DNA of 64,000 nt from Dastarcus helophoroides (lineage: Eukaryota > Arthropoda > Insecta > Coleoptera > Bothrideridae), in assembly GCA_028583605.1 (NCBI GenBank), contig CM053332.1:17395267-17459266 (forward strand), in the 5' to 3' direction. Of this stretch, positions 1 to 10,992 are shown piece by piece. The position numbers and the translations under genes were made by a program. Position 1 is the stretch's first letter. Each line of letters starts with the position of its first letter. Under the pieces are notes generated by a model, which did no database searches, was not told the DNA's origin, and worked only from the letters and a program-made list of their open reading frames with translations.

Positions 1-463
1 TTGACATCACGTGACCTTGACATCACGTGACCTTGACATCACGTGACCTTGACATCACGTGACCTTGACATCACGTGACCTTGACATCACGTGACCTTGA
101 CATCACGTGACCTTGACATCACGTGACCTTGACATCACGTGACCTTGACATCACGTGACCTTGACATCACGTGACCTTGACATCACGTGACCTTGACATC
201 ACGTGACCTTGACATCACGTGACCTTGACATCACGTGACCTTGACATCACGTGACCTTGACATCACGTGACCTTGACATCACGTGACCTTGACATCACGT
301 GACCTTGACATCACGTGACCTTGACATCACGTGACCTTGACATCACGTGACCTTGACATCACGTGACCTTGACATCACGTGACCTTGACATCACGTGACC
401 TTGACATCACGTGACCTTGACATCACGTGACCTTGACATCACGTGACCTTGACATCACGTGAC
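1..463. repeat. 16-bp satellite array, block 1
   Basis: About 29 essentially perfect head-to-tail copies of the 16-bp unit TTGACATCACGTGACC, cut off by the left edge of the window. Each unit contains the palindrome TCACGTGA (a CACGTG E-box) and, across the unit junction, TGACCTTGA, the reverse complement of the extended nuclear-receptor half-site TCAAGGTCA. The array stops at TGAC before an unrelated sequence at 464. The near absence of variation points to recent expansion or homogenisation. Confidence 0.97.
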
Positions 464-730
464 TGGCCTCTACCTCCTTTGCCTCTCTCTTTCGGATTTT
501 TGAAATTTTTTGTACTCTTGTACAGCCACAATTAAAAGTCAAATGTAGTTTAATTCTAAACATAAAATAAAGAAAAAATTGTTCTCATATCGCGTTTGGC
601 TTAGAAAATATTCATTAAAAAATATTAATTATTCGTTTGTTTATTTGAACAATTTCAACGTAAATCATTACAAAAAAAAAAAAACAGTGCAGTTACGAAT
701 CATTCCGATTTTTTATTTTTCGAACAAAAA

Positions 731-942
731 TTGAAATACAAATCTTGTCACTTGAAACCAAGAAAGATTAAAAACACAACAAGGGTTGCTCTAACTCGTT
801 TCAACAGCCAAGCTAGCATCTTCAGCTGTCGAAACGCGTTAGAGCAAACTTTGTTGTATTTTTTAATCTTTCTTGGTTTCAGGGGACAAGATTTGTATTT
901 CAGTTTTTGAAGATAACCAAGGACCAGTTCGTTTCACCAAAA
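731..942. mobile_element. Fold-back element, family F1, copy 1
   Basis: Two inverted halves, each with AAATACAAATCTTGTC, AACCAAGAAAGATTAAAAA, ACACAACAA and GGTTGCTCTAAC-like blocks, meet near 820. The right half extends further (GATAACCAAGGACCAG) to CACCAAAA, while the left half lacks that outer part. The central hammerhead-like core is mostly deleted here; only TCGAAACGCGTTAG remains. The copy sits between the two 16-bp satellite blocks and has no coding capacity. The same family recurs at 8919, 10755, 26465, 27470, 34289, 45368 and 46021. Confidence 0.85.
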
Positions 943-949
943 TTTTCTC

Positions 950-1450
950 GACATCACGTGACCTTGACATCACGTGACCTTGACATCACGTGACCTTGAC
1001 ATCACGTGACCTTGACATCACGTGACCTTGACATCACGTGACCTTGACATCACGTGACCTTGACATCACGTGACCTTGACATCACGTGACCTTGACATCA
1101 CGTGACCTTGACATCACGTGACCTTGACATCACGTGACCTTGACATCACGTGACCTTGACATCACGTGACCTTGACATCACGTGACCTTGACATCACGTG
1201 ACCTTGACATCACGTGACCTTGACATCACGTGACCTTGACATCACGTGACCTTGACATCACGTGACCTTGACATCACGTGACCTTGACATCACGTGACCT
1301 TGACATCACGTGACCTTGACATCACGTGACCTTGACATCACGTGACCTTGACATCACGTGACCTTGACATCACGTGACCTTGACATCACGTGACCTTGAC
1401 ATCACGTGACCTTGACATCACGTGACCTTGACATCACGTGACCTTGACAT
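950..1450. repeat. 16-bp satellite array, block 2 (perfect part)
   Basis: About 31 further copies of the same 16-bp unit as at 1-463, in the same orientation, beginning directly after the fold-back element and its short flank. The first clear variant is CAGGTG instead of CACGTG near 1451, after which the array decays. Confidence 0.97.
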
Positions 1451-2180
1451 CAGGTGACCTTGACATCATGCAAATTTACCATCAAGTGACCTTGACATCA
1501 CGTGACCTTGACATCACATGACCTTGAACACATGTGACTTTGACATCACGTGATCTTGCACATATGCAACCTAGATGTCACGTGACCTTGAACATGTGTG
1601 ACCTTGATATCTTGTGACCTTCAACAAACATGACCATAAACATATATGACCTTGGCCTCATGTGACCTTGACATCACCTAATCTTGCACATATGCGACCT
1701 TGACATCAAGTGACCTTCAAATCAAGTGATGTTGAACTCACGCTACTTAAAGTTTGCGTGACCTTAAACTCCAGTGATTTTAAATCAGGCAATTTTAACA
1801 TCAAGTGACCTTGATATCATGTGATCTTCAACACACATGACCTTAAACATATATGACCTTTGTCTCATATGCCTTTGAATACACGTGACCTTGACTTTGC
1901 ATGACCTTGACATTACGTGACCTTGAACAGGTGCGACCTTGATATCATGTAACCTTGAACACACATGACCTTAAACATATATGACCTTGGTCTCATATGC
2001 CCTTGAACACACGCGACCTTGACTTTGCGTGAGCTTAACTTCATGTGACCTTGATCTCGCGTGACCTTGACCTTGCGTGACCTTGACCTCGCCTAATCTC
2101 GACCCCGTGATGTTGAACACACACGACCTTGACTGACCTTGAACAGGCACGACCCTGACCTTGACACCCTGACACGTGAT
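1451..2180. repeat. Degenerate edge of the 16-bp satellite
   Basis: TGACCTTGA-like words recur every 16-20 bp but the intervening bases diverge (for example CATATGCAACC, AACATATATGACC), and repeat identity fades to the right until about 2180. A perfect core with an ageing edge is what unequal exchange produces in satellite arrays. Confidence 0.85.
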
Positions 2181-3088
2181 CTTTTAACGTTTACTTCGTT
2201 ATTTATTCTGTAAATGAACTTTAGTTTATAACAAAAGAAACTAAAAAGTAAACCTAACATTTTTATACTTTAAACCCAAATTAAGAAAAAAATAACAAAA
2301 GTATACAATTTTCAGCAAAAAGCTTCCAAAAATACAAAAAAATGAAAAACAAAAAAATTTCACAGAAATTAACGTTTACAATTCAAATATTTAGAGAATA
2401 GTTTTAAAATCGATTAAAAAAATTTGGAGTTAAAGCAAGATTTTCAAAAATTCATTTCTTTCTATACTTTATTTTAATTTTAGAAGTACAGCTTTTTGTG
2501 GAAATTTCGAATTTAAACTAGGAATAATTTGCCTAGATTTATTCTGTATATTTTCGGAACGTCTAATTTTATTTGATAATTTCGAAGCTACTCTTCAGTT
2601 TTTTATTTTTTACTAGTTTCGATTTTAAATTAAGGTGTTCATACTTCCTAATTTATCACAATATTCTCAACAAACAATAAAAATTTAAATATTTCCAAAT
2701 TGGGCCGAATAAATGTTAAATAAAATTAATAAACATTATCACGATATGTACTTGTTTTAACTTTTAATTCCGATTTCCCAACAAATTTTCTCGGTAAATC
2801 TTGTCAACGAATATTTGTGCTTTATTCGTTTACCTTTTTTCTCAAAAATGTCGACACTCATAATTTCTGCTTTTTCTGCAAACTTTCAACTTTTTTTGTC
2901 AAAATTATTGTAATGTTGGCCTGTTTTCTCTCTGATTTCGAAAACGTCTTTTATAAATTCGAGCTCAAAATTTCGAACTTAATTTTTTTCATCAAAAAAG
3001 AAAAAAGTTTGCGACTCCGAATAAAAAATTTAAACGGTCTTTAAAATCGAATTTTCGTTTTAAATCTCCTAATTTCAGATCTAGTGGT
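2181..3088. other. AT-rich flank, no gene seen
   Basis: AT-rich sequence with many A and T runs. A short open frame near 2817-3044 is low-complexity (Phe/Lys/Leu-rich) and has no recognisable domain. The only structure seen is a one-sided copy of MITE family M2 at 2672-2740. Confidence 0.6.
2672..2740. repeat. One-sided copy of MITE family M2
   Basis: Contains AATAAAAATTTAAATATT, then CAAATTGGGCCGAATAAATG and TTAAATAAAATTAA. These match the right inverted end of the complete element at 7591-7810. No left partner is present. Confidence 0.65.
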
Positions 3089-3262
3089 AGAGTGAAATTC
3101 GCTTATTATGCTCCGCTTATGGTTACCAACCGTTTTCAATGACGTAAACGCAGCAAAACATTTGAATTTAAATATAAACTTCAGTGTACTTTCGTAATCC
3201 GCTTATTATGACGTTGCTTATTATGACCAGTTTTTAGTCATTATAACCGGACTTCACTGTAT
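3089..3262. mobile_element. Small MITE with pogo/Tc1-like ends
   Basis: Left end AGTGAAATTCGCTTATTATG and right end CATTATAACCGGACTTCACT are imperfect inverted repeats (about 15 of 20 positions). Internal CGCTTATTATG and CTTATTATGACC words repeat the end sequence. About 170 bp, non-coding. CAGTGAAGTCCGGTTATAA-type ends with TA flanks are typical of pogo/mariner-derived insect MITEs; the class assignment is inference. Confidence 0.55.
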
Positions 3263-4496
3263 GTCTTTGTGGGGTTTTAATCTAGAAATCCTTAGAGATT
3301 ACAATTAAAAATCCTGCAAAAATAAAAATTTTGATATTTTTTTTAATTGAACATTTTTTCTTACATTTTAACATTCAGTCGCCATTTCGAGATTAAAAGG
3401 GTTGATATTTCAGGTGTAAGCTCAAAACTTCGAATTCAAGTTTCTAGATGGACATTTCAAGTTAAAGCTTCAAAATACATAAAATTTTTAATTTAATCTC
3501 AAAATCTTTATATTAATTTCGAGTTTATTATTATTATTTAACATTTCTGCGATCCAGTTTAAAAATACTTCCCTAGAAGCTATTAAAAATTTAGTCAAAA
3601 TAAGATTTTTTAAATAGTTGATATTGTTTAACTAAATTAGTTAGAAAGATGAGACCAACGACATTTCTTAGCTAATGTTATATGGAATAATATGACTGTT
3701 TTTTCTTACTTTTTAGTTTATTTTATTTGTGACAAAAATCTACAGAAAATGAAAGAAAAAATAAAAAAAAAATAAATTTTGTAAAATATTCATTTTAACA
3801 AAAATAATAAAATATAAAAAGTACCATGCATTCTCAATTATATTTAACTTTAGTACACGATGTTAAAATATGATCTACACAAAACAAAAAACAACTTAAC
3901 TTCAAAAATAACATATTTTTTTATATTCTGAAGGGTGAGAACTTCAACTTAATTTTTTTTAAAGCGTTTTACCAATTTTTATTTAGTTAATTTCTTATAT
4001 GTTATAGAACTTGATGAATACTATAATATATATAAATTTTGTGATTGTACCTCAAATAAAACTATTAAAAAAATTAAATTATTTTTTTTAATAATTTTTG
4101 GGTATCTTGAATTAATAAAAAAATATGGAAAAAAATATATAATACACTCTAGAATAATAACTATAATATTCTGTTAGTTTTATTTTTCTAACTTATTTAG
4201 TTTAAAAGATATAAAAAATTTTAAAAATATTCCTAAATTGACAATTTCTTTGAATATCTCGTAGTCACATTGAAATATCGAGCCCAAATATACATAATTT
4301 TTGTTCACTTGCCAAGGTGATAACTTTTCAAAAATATTACTATAGGTTCCCATTTGGGGGCCACTTCGCCATACTTATCCTGCTAGACCCTTGACAAGAG
4401 TCTGAAACATTTTTTGAAATATATGATACGATATCACGTAGTCAAATTTCAAAAAATCTTTTAGAATGTTGTTAAATTTTATTATTAAAAATGTTA
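3263..4496. other. AT-rich intergenic DNA, no gene seen
   Basis: Very AT-rich, with no codon-like open frame. A weak M2-like fragment (TTTAACATTTCTGCGATCCAG) lies near 3537. Nothing else is recognised up to the solo LTR. Confidence 0.55.
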
Positions 4497-4500
4497 ATAT

Positions 4501-4845
4501 TGTAACGAAATGTAAATTATAAAATTTAGTGCGTAAGAAAATTTTCTAGAAAGATCTGATAAGGGAAAGCGGCCGCCATTATGAAGTAAACGGCAGATAA
4601 GCGTTCCAGAAATTTCGGCAAACGATTAGCCTTATCTGCTGGATTTTTCTAGGACCCGGAAGCGAAAACTATATAAGGCGGTCGCCTTTCCCTCGAGTCA
4701 GTCAGTCAGTTAGAGTGTAGTTAGTGAGTTAGTAGTTAGAAGTGAGTTAATTATTCAGTTGTAGTGTTCCAAGCTTACCTAGTTTGGAAATAAAGTGGTA
4801 TAATTCACAAGTGTTAATAATCATTTGAACCGATAGCCCTCAACA
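4501..4845 (+). mobile_element. Solo LTR, copy 1 (Gypsy-like)
   Basis: Begins TGTAACGAAATG and ends CTCAACA, flanked on both sides by ATAT (4497-4500 and 4846-4849), a 4-bp target duplication. It carries a TATA box (CTATATAAGGCG near 4669) followed by GAGTCAGTCAGTCAG and a polyadenylation-like AATAAAG near 4790, so promoter and 3'-processing signals are in the order expected of an LTR. There is no internal coding region, so it is a solo LTR left by recombination. A diverged sister lies at 17552-17870 with the same ATAT duplication. Insertion into ATAT is known for some insect Gypsy families (17.6/297 type); the family assignment is inference. Confidence 0.8.
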
Positions 4846-4849
4846 ATAT

Positions 4850-5199
4850 TTTTAAACTGGGTAACAAATATTTTAAATAAAATTAATAATGTTTTCAACC
4901 AAAAAGAATCCACCCTGCCAAACTAATTTCAAGATTTCGATTTTATATCTTAGAAATAAACAGAAATCTCAAGTTGAAGTTGAAAATCTCAGAAAAAAAT
5001 CGACACTTCAAGACATAATATGTTTTCATAAAACCTTAAATTTGCGTTTGATTCCAAAATTTGCCCTAAAGTTAAAGTTACAAAAAAATGAAATTTGACC
5101 CTTTTATAAACATGTGATTGTGTTCTATTTTGTTCGTTAAGTTTAAGACTATGTTTAATTTAGTGTCTGAATAGGACTGAAGTAAACGTTTGTGGTGCA
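4850..5199. other. No gene seen
   Basis: AT-rich stretch between the solo LTR and the small fold-back at 5200. An open frame at 4889-5098 (69 codons) has no recognisable motif and is probably chance. Confidence 0.5.
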
Positions 5200-5330
5200 T
5201 ACAAGGTGATTCAGAAACACTTTGAAAAACTGTAGGGGGTGATTGCTGACATTATTTTAATATGGAGCGTCTCTTAAAGAATAGTCCTTTTTCCTCAAGC
5301 TTATCAAAGTACTTGTGAATCACTTCGTAT
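5200..5330. mobile_element. Small fold-back/MITE
   Basis: Left ACAAGGTGATTCAGAAACAC and right GTGAATCACTTCGTAT are imperfect inverted repeats around a non-coding core of about 85 bp. ACAAGGTGATTCA-type ends recur widely in insect MITEs. Confidence 0.5.
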
Positions 5331-6573
5331 ATTTTGTTAGTCATTTGTCCCTACTTTGAACCCGACTTTTTTCCCAAATTGCGACGTCAGTATTAAAATG
5401 GAATTTTTTACTGGTTCTAAAATTCGGTGTGGATTATTCTTTAGAAATTTTGAAAAAATCTTTTTATCTATGTTGATGTTTTTTTTTTATTTCTACTTTT
5501 ATTTTTAAATTTTGTTTTAGTGTTTTGTACCGTCGTAAGTGGGAAGCTTGATAAAATCACTCAATCAATTAAATGTTTGTTGTGACAGAAGTGTAGTATA
5601 CAAATCAATAGAATTAAGAATCCCCCGTCCTCCTACCGTAGTAATTTTTAAAGAGTATAACTCGCCAGGGATGGTGAAAATAATTTCCCAAATCTTGTCG
5701 CAGACAATTTCAGTTGAGAAACGAACTGACGTGTTTTAGCTGATAATATCGTCGCTTTCCTCGAGCAAACACAATTTATTGTGCAAACAATTTTCATGAT
5801 GCATTAACTGATGTTTCCAGAACTTCTATATTTAGAATCGATACAATTACTTGAGTTTATCGAATATATGGTTAAAATAATTTGACAGATTCTGAACTTC
5901 TTCCTTGAAAATTATCATCGAGGAGTTCGTCCTTCGAATTTCACTAAACGTACGAATAATTTCGCCTAACGTAGGAACAATTTCACTTAAACGTAGAATT
6001 AATTTAACTAAACGTGGAAACAATTAGTAAAAATTATGTCACTACTTTATCTCATATCGTAAAAGCACTATGTCGCGAATACCACTCAAATCTATAACGT
6101 TGAAACTCTGGCATGTAACAATTCCTTGCGAGGCTGCGGTTTTAAAAGCCTTGTGATAATATTGATTGTTGGCTCAAAGCAGTTTAGCATCACCAAACAA
6201 GCAGGTGCACTTAGCTTTTACTTGGAGTTTGTCTTGCAGATGAAATTAGTTTATAGTCACAACAATATTCTCTCAACTCATGGTGGAATCCATTATAACT
6301 GTTGCAGGTCCTCGATAACGAAAACATTAGAGGATTCCCTTTTGTGCTAACATAAAATAGTACAAGGTGGTTCACGTGGTTCACACTTTACATTTTAACT
6401 ATAGAATGTCGCCATTAAAATTGTGGCGCTATTCGTCATAGCGTTTTTGTAACGTATGACCATATATTACTTCTTGCTCTGTGTTTTCTTGACTTTTCAA
6501 AGTCATCTGAAGAACTACCCCAAGCGCCGTTTGTTATCTTTCTTATTGAAGAGAAAGTTAATTTGAAGGATTT
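5331..6573 (+). other. 5' flank / possible 5'UTR of the CELF gene
   Basis: Less repetitive and less A/T-run-rich than its surroundings, lying directly upstream of the coding start. No CDS is recognised. 6440-6574 could be a 5'UTR exon, since it ends at a good donor (TTTG|GTATGT). No TATA box or initiator can be called with confidence. Confidence 0.35.
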
Positions 6574-6574
6574 G

Positions 6575-6663
6575 GTATGTTATTTCGTGCCCAATTCACA
6601 TAACAAATTGAATTCTACGGTAATTTCCGTATTTTGTTCTAATGTGGTAATTTTCGTTTTCAG
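6575..6663 (+). other. Possible 89-bp 5'UTR intron
   Basis: Donor GTATGT at 6575 and acceptor TTTTCGTTTTCAG ending at 6663, 10 bp before the ATG. Size and signals fit a short insect intron. If the intron is not real, the exon simply continues upstream. RNA reads across 6574/6664 would decide. Confidence 0.4.
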
Positions 6664-6673
6664 TTCCTTGGCG

Positions 6674-6926
6674 ATGAACAACAATAACAACACGAACACA
6701 ACCAACAACAACAACAATAGTAGTACGAACAATAATCTTCTGAATGGCGCTCAACAAAAAATCAAGACGGATCAACAAGAACAACCGGATAGTGACACGA
6801 TCAAAATGTTTGTCGGACAAGTGCCGCGATCTATGGACGAAAACGATTTAAGGACCATGTTCGAAGAATACGGGAGAGTGCATTCCATTAACGTTTTACG
6901 TGATAAAACCACCGGTGCCAGTAAAG
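6674..6926 (+). CDS. bru: CELF/Bruno RNA-binding protein, first coding exon (N-terminus and first half of RRM1)
   Basis: This encodes the start of a CUG-BP/ELAV-like (CELF, Bruno) protein, a family that binds GU/UG-rich elements to control splicing and translation. Residues 1-24 are an Asn/Thr/Ser low-complexity tract. From about residue 43 the RRM1 begins (IKMFVGQV = RNP2 at 43-50), followed by DLRTMFEEYGRVHSINVLRD and TTGASK. The ATG at 6674 is preferred because it is the first ATG in the frame and lies just after a candidate acceptor; the frame stays open upstream without another ATG. The exon ends at AAAG|GTAAGC (donor 6927) in phase 1, inside the Gly codon that opens RNP1. That codon is completed by the exon at 51177. 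INVLRD and the following GCCFVTF favour the CELF1/2 (Bruno-1/2) branch over the CELF3-6 branch. Confidence 0.93.
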
Positions 6927-6932
6927 GTAAGC

Positions 6933-7590
6933 GAAATCTTTCTTATGAAACTTTTTAAAATTTTGGTGGATGCGCCAGGATCTATTATTTGGGATTTTTA
7001 ATAATTTTCAAGATATGAGCGCCGCTTGAAGGCTTTATTCTACCATAATATATTATAATTTGAATTATAGAAGCACTACGTATACAATCATTGAAGTTAT
7101 TGCTGAAACTTCAATATTTGTGCAGCATTTTAAGGAAAGTAGTTGCGCTAACTTGTTTGCTGTAATAAAATGCTGAAGCCAGTCTGTGGCTTCCAACGTA
7201 ATCTTTGTTGTAGTAATAGCTAAAAACAGTTAAATAATGACAAATGTAAGTGAAATTTTCAAAGTGAAACATAATTTTTTCTCGTAGTTACAGAATTTCT
7301 ATTTGCAATCAAAATGAGTGTTATAAAATTATTATTTTTTTTAGTTGCCACGTTTACAGATAAAAATATTAAGCTGTTACAGATGCAAGGGATATTTTAA
7401 AATAAAAGGTACTTTCGTGATTGACAGTCTTATAAACAGCAATTGACCTGATTGTTAGCAAAGTATATTCTTTTTCGGTGGCTCTTAAAATCTGTCAAGA
7501 AGTTAAAAATAACTAAGCAACAACAATTGCGACACTTTCGAAGTTTATTCTTCACGGTGAACTCTTATTGACCGAAAATATTATATTTTT
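6933..7590. other. Start of intron, no element recognised
   Basis: AT-rich. From about 7548, TTCTTCACGGTGAACTCTTA and TTGACCGAAAATATT are shared with 42187-42222, so the M2 element may begin earlier than its inverted ends. Nothing else is recognised. Confidence 0.45.
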
Positions 7591-7810
7591 TTAATTTTAT
7601 TTAACATTTCTTCGGCCCAGTTTGAAAATATTTAAATTTTTATTGTTTGTTGACAATATTCTAAACAGTTTTTGAAATATGACTCATTGATATTTAAAAT
7701 TATTTAAAAACGTCACCTCATGACAGTTGACAAAATAAGAGGTTATTGTCAACAGTCAATAAAAATTTAAATATTACCAAACTGGGCCGAAGAAATGTTA
7801 AATAAAATTA
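7591..7810. mobile_element. MITE family M2, complete copy
   Basis: Inverted ends of about 60 bp: TTAATTTTATTTAACATTTC, TTCGGCCCAGTTTG and AAATTTTTATTG on the left, mirrored by CAATAAAAATTTAAATATT, CAAACTGGGCCGAAG and AAATGTTAAATAAAATTAA on the right. The middle is about 100 bp of non-coding AT-rich DNA with a TTGACA/TGTCAA inner repeat. Relatives lie at 2672 (half) and 42223 (collapsed fold-back). Confidence 0.8.
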
Positions 7811-8918
7811 AAAAAACTTTCAAAGTTAAAAGAATTTTTTTCTGGTATCAACAACGATCACGTAACAAATTACACTTGAGTTCAGTATTGTCAATTTTTT
7901 AACGTGACTTAAGTATGACAAAAACTCTTAACAGACGATGATAGTACAGGAATTTTTCAGTACTTATTAGTGGCACTTCTCACTTTTAAAAGAACCTCCC
8001 CACTGATCCTCCACTAAGGGAATATTTGTTGACACCTTTTATCATTTCATGTTTTGAAACTCGTCCCGTTTATATTTAGCAAATTGGCTCGAGCGAACTA
8101 AAAACGAATAAAAGCAAATATTTGCTAAACGCAGTGCAAACTTGTTATTAAGGTGAAACTCGTCTATCTTTCGAGTAACTCCGAAGGCGGACACCGAATA
8201 ATCGAAGTGTTCCCTTTTCAGCAGGTCGCAAAGGCTAAGATTTATCTCTGTGCCGTTCTGTTCCTTCTAATTTGGCACAGTGGAAATCCAATTCGTCTTT
8301 TGGTCCGATGTTTGTCGAGATTTCCCAAGGAAACGGGCTATCGCCTTTCGCCACGGTATAAGGCGGAACGAGTCGAGATGGAAACCGAGAACAACCTTTT
8401 ATACTTTTTATAACCTTTTATGAAACCAGTCGATGATTCTTCCTGCGTTACTCGGCAAGTTGAGAAAATAGAGAGACCAAGAAAGAGCATTTAAGAGTTT
8501 TCTCTTTATTTTTTCTAGTGCAATAGAGTCATTAATTCATTTAATTTAATTGGCAATTAAAGATTAAAAGATGAGCTTTATTATGAGATTATAGATCAGC
8601 GTTTCTTAAACTTTTTTTGTCATGGCTCGACTATTTTTATATTTCATTTTGTTACCCACCAGAACTATCTTAAAACAAACAATGTTCTCTTCTCAAGATT
8701 TCGACCACATTTTAAAATTCGAGGTCAAAATTCTGTGTTTAATTTCTTAGATTTTTCATCTTCATTTTCTTAAAATTTGATCTAAAAATTTTACCTCTAA
8801 ATCCCTAATTAGAGTTTGAAAGTTTGGCGTATTTCTCTTTAATCTTTTTTTCTTTTCATTATGCTGAGTGTCTTAAAATTTCGATACTTTTCTAAAACGT
8901 TTTTGACTACATTTAAAA
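7811..8918. other. Intronic DNA, no element recognised
   Basis: 8040-8460 is less AT-rich than its neighbours and could be conserved non-coding DNA. The open frame at 8153-8413 shows no known domain. 8600-8910 already shows AAAATTTCGAC-like words. Confidence 0.4.
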
Positions 8919-9160
8919 ATTGAAATATAAGTATTGTCCCCTCAAACCAGGAAAGATTAAAAAACACAACAAAGGTTGCTTTAACGCGTTTCGATAGCCA
9001 AGCTATTATCTTTAGAGAGATACTCATGATGATAGCTTGGCTATCGAAACGTGTTAGAGCAACCTTTGTTGTATTTTTTAATCTTTCTCGGTTTTGAGGG
9101 ACAATATTTGTATTTTAATTGTTGAAGATAACCAAGGACCAGTCCATTCCACCAAAAAAA
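8919..9160. mobile_element. Fold-back element F1, copy 2
   Basis: Near-complete palindromic copy: left half from TGAAATATAAGTATTGTCCC, right half ending ACCAAGGACCAGTCC and CACCAAAAAAAG. The centre retains CCAAGCTATTATCTTTAGAG and the mirrored ATGATAGCTTGGCTATCG, GAAACGTGTTAGAGC. The minus-strand hammerhead-like core reads CTAAAGA instead of CTGAAGA. Confidence 0.88.
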
Positions 9161-10754
9161 GACACATTTAATTCTTTAGATTTTTTCCAAAAAGTCGACA
9201 TTAAAATATCGAAGTTTTTTCTCAAACTTTCGGACAAAATTTTGCTGCTTTAAATTTAAAAGTCAAAATTAAAAAAAAAAAGTATAATGATCTTGTATTG
9301 TAGCTTAGTAGTAGTAAAGTCAAATTTTTGAGAGGAAATATGAACTAGCAAAGCTTTTCAAAAAAGTTCCAATTTATACTTCCAGTTTTTTATTTCGACT
9401 TTTTTGCAAAGATTTGGACTTTAGAAATCGTTACTACGTGGACTTCGTGTTAATTAAAGTTAAATTGTCTTTTTATTTTTATTTTTTTCAACACTAATGT
9501 ATATTATTAGTTTTTTTTTTACGGAACTTCTGATCTGAATTCGAAGTCATCTTTTTTCGAAAGTCAATTTTAGTAAAGAATTTTGTAACACTAACGTAAC
9601 ATAACTATTAAACTTTATTAACGATAAAAACACAACAAAATTTAAAAATTCCTCAAAGTTTTCGATAAATATTTGCTAACACCGGACCAGGTTTCGCATT
9701 GCTGTATCATCGGCGGTCATACCAGCAATTTTCAAAATCACCGCCTTCATCGTATTGTTAAAATTCAACAAAGAGCGAATTAAATTCGAAACATTTCTTC
9801 GTAGCGACAGGAACAGTTGTCGAAGTAAACTGCACCGAATAATAAAATATTTCATAACTGTGCCCTGAATAAATTTAATAACCTCTTCAATTATATTCCA
9901 CCCCGAATCGCTTTCGCATTCAAAATTTCCAGAATTAATACGAAGATGAAAAGTCTTTCGCGGCAGTAATTCACATTCCCCATGTGCCATTCCTTTTAAT
10001 TTTTTATTTCCGAAACATCGCCGCTGATTTTGCGGAAAATAACAGTAACTCCGCTACAACTCGCCGTGGAACATCCAGAATGTAAATTAGTATCGCCTCT
10101 GCCGTGATCGACTACATATTGAAACTTTTTAAAAGATTACACCGTGCTGAATAATTCAAAAAGAAGTCAGGTGGAAAATTTAGGGGCGATGCCTTGCGAC
10201 GGGCGCCCGAAGCCGCCGCTCGTAAAAAAAAAGGAAAACATTTCCCTCTTACAATTCATTTTCATTTTGTTTCATAATCTTCGGAATTTATCAGAACGCT
10301 AATCGTTTAAATGCAATTTCGCCCCCAAAGTTAATTCATAATTTATTGCTCGCGCTTTGGTATAGCATTTTTTTTATCAAGATTTAACCAAGACGAGTGA
10401 GTCGAGTGCAACAGGTGCCAACCACCAATTAAAAACGTAAATGCCCCAGCTTTGTTCCGTGCGAGCCGTTTCACGAGATAAATTACACTCTTGCGTTCCT
10501 TTAAACGCGGAAATTCTCAACCAAATGGCACAGTTTACGAATCAGTTTACCTGATCAAGCGATGAATGGAAGAAACTCTTTGTTTTATCCCAAGCACTAG
10601 TTACGTAGAGCCAGCAGGTCAAAGCATTTACGATTCAGTGATTTTTTGAAGTGGAAAATTCTTCAGACGCTTGAGCGATTTTGGATAGGGGGTAAACTTA
10701 TGGTTTCGCGTCACCATCACGCTTTACCATGTTCTAATGTTAATACGATCTATT
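9161..10754. other. Intronic unique DNA
   Basis: No domain is recognised. 9670-10560 has a more balanced base composition (for example GACGGGCGCCCGAAGCCGCC near 10198) than the repeat-filled remainder of the intron and is a candidate conserved non-coding or enhancer region. An open frame on the minus strand at 9676-9990 has no motif. Confidence 0.4.
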
Positions 10755-10992
10755 ATTGAAATACAAATCTTGTCTCCTGAAACCAAGAAAGATTAAAAAC
10801 ACAACAAAAGTTGCTCGACAGCCAAGCTATCATCTTCAGAGAGATACTAAGATATGAAGATGATAACTTGGCTATCGAAACGCCTTAGAGCAACCTTTGT
10901 TGTGTTTTTTAATCTTTCTTGGTTTCAGGAGACAAGATTTGTATTTCAATTTTTTAAGATAACCAAGGATCTGTCCGTTCCACCAAAAAAAA
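10755..10992. mobile_element. Fold-back element F1, copy 3
   Basis: Both halves are present, from ATTGAAATACAAATCTTGTC to GATAACCAAGGATCTGTCCG and CACCAAAAAAAAA. The left centre has lost the TAACGCGTT segment. The spacer reads CTTCAGAGAGATACTAAG. Non-coding. Confidence 0.88.

Noticed and set aside
1..463. CRISPR array
   Set aside because: The repeats are directly adjacent 16-mers without spacers, in eukaryotic DNA.
6563..6673. N-terminal extension of the CELF protein upstream of the ATG at 6674
   Set aside because: The frame is open but begins with TTG, has no ATG, and crosses a good splice donor (6575) and acceptor (6663). More likely 5'UTR plus intron.
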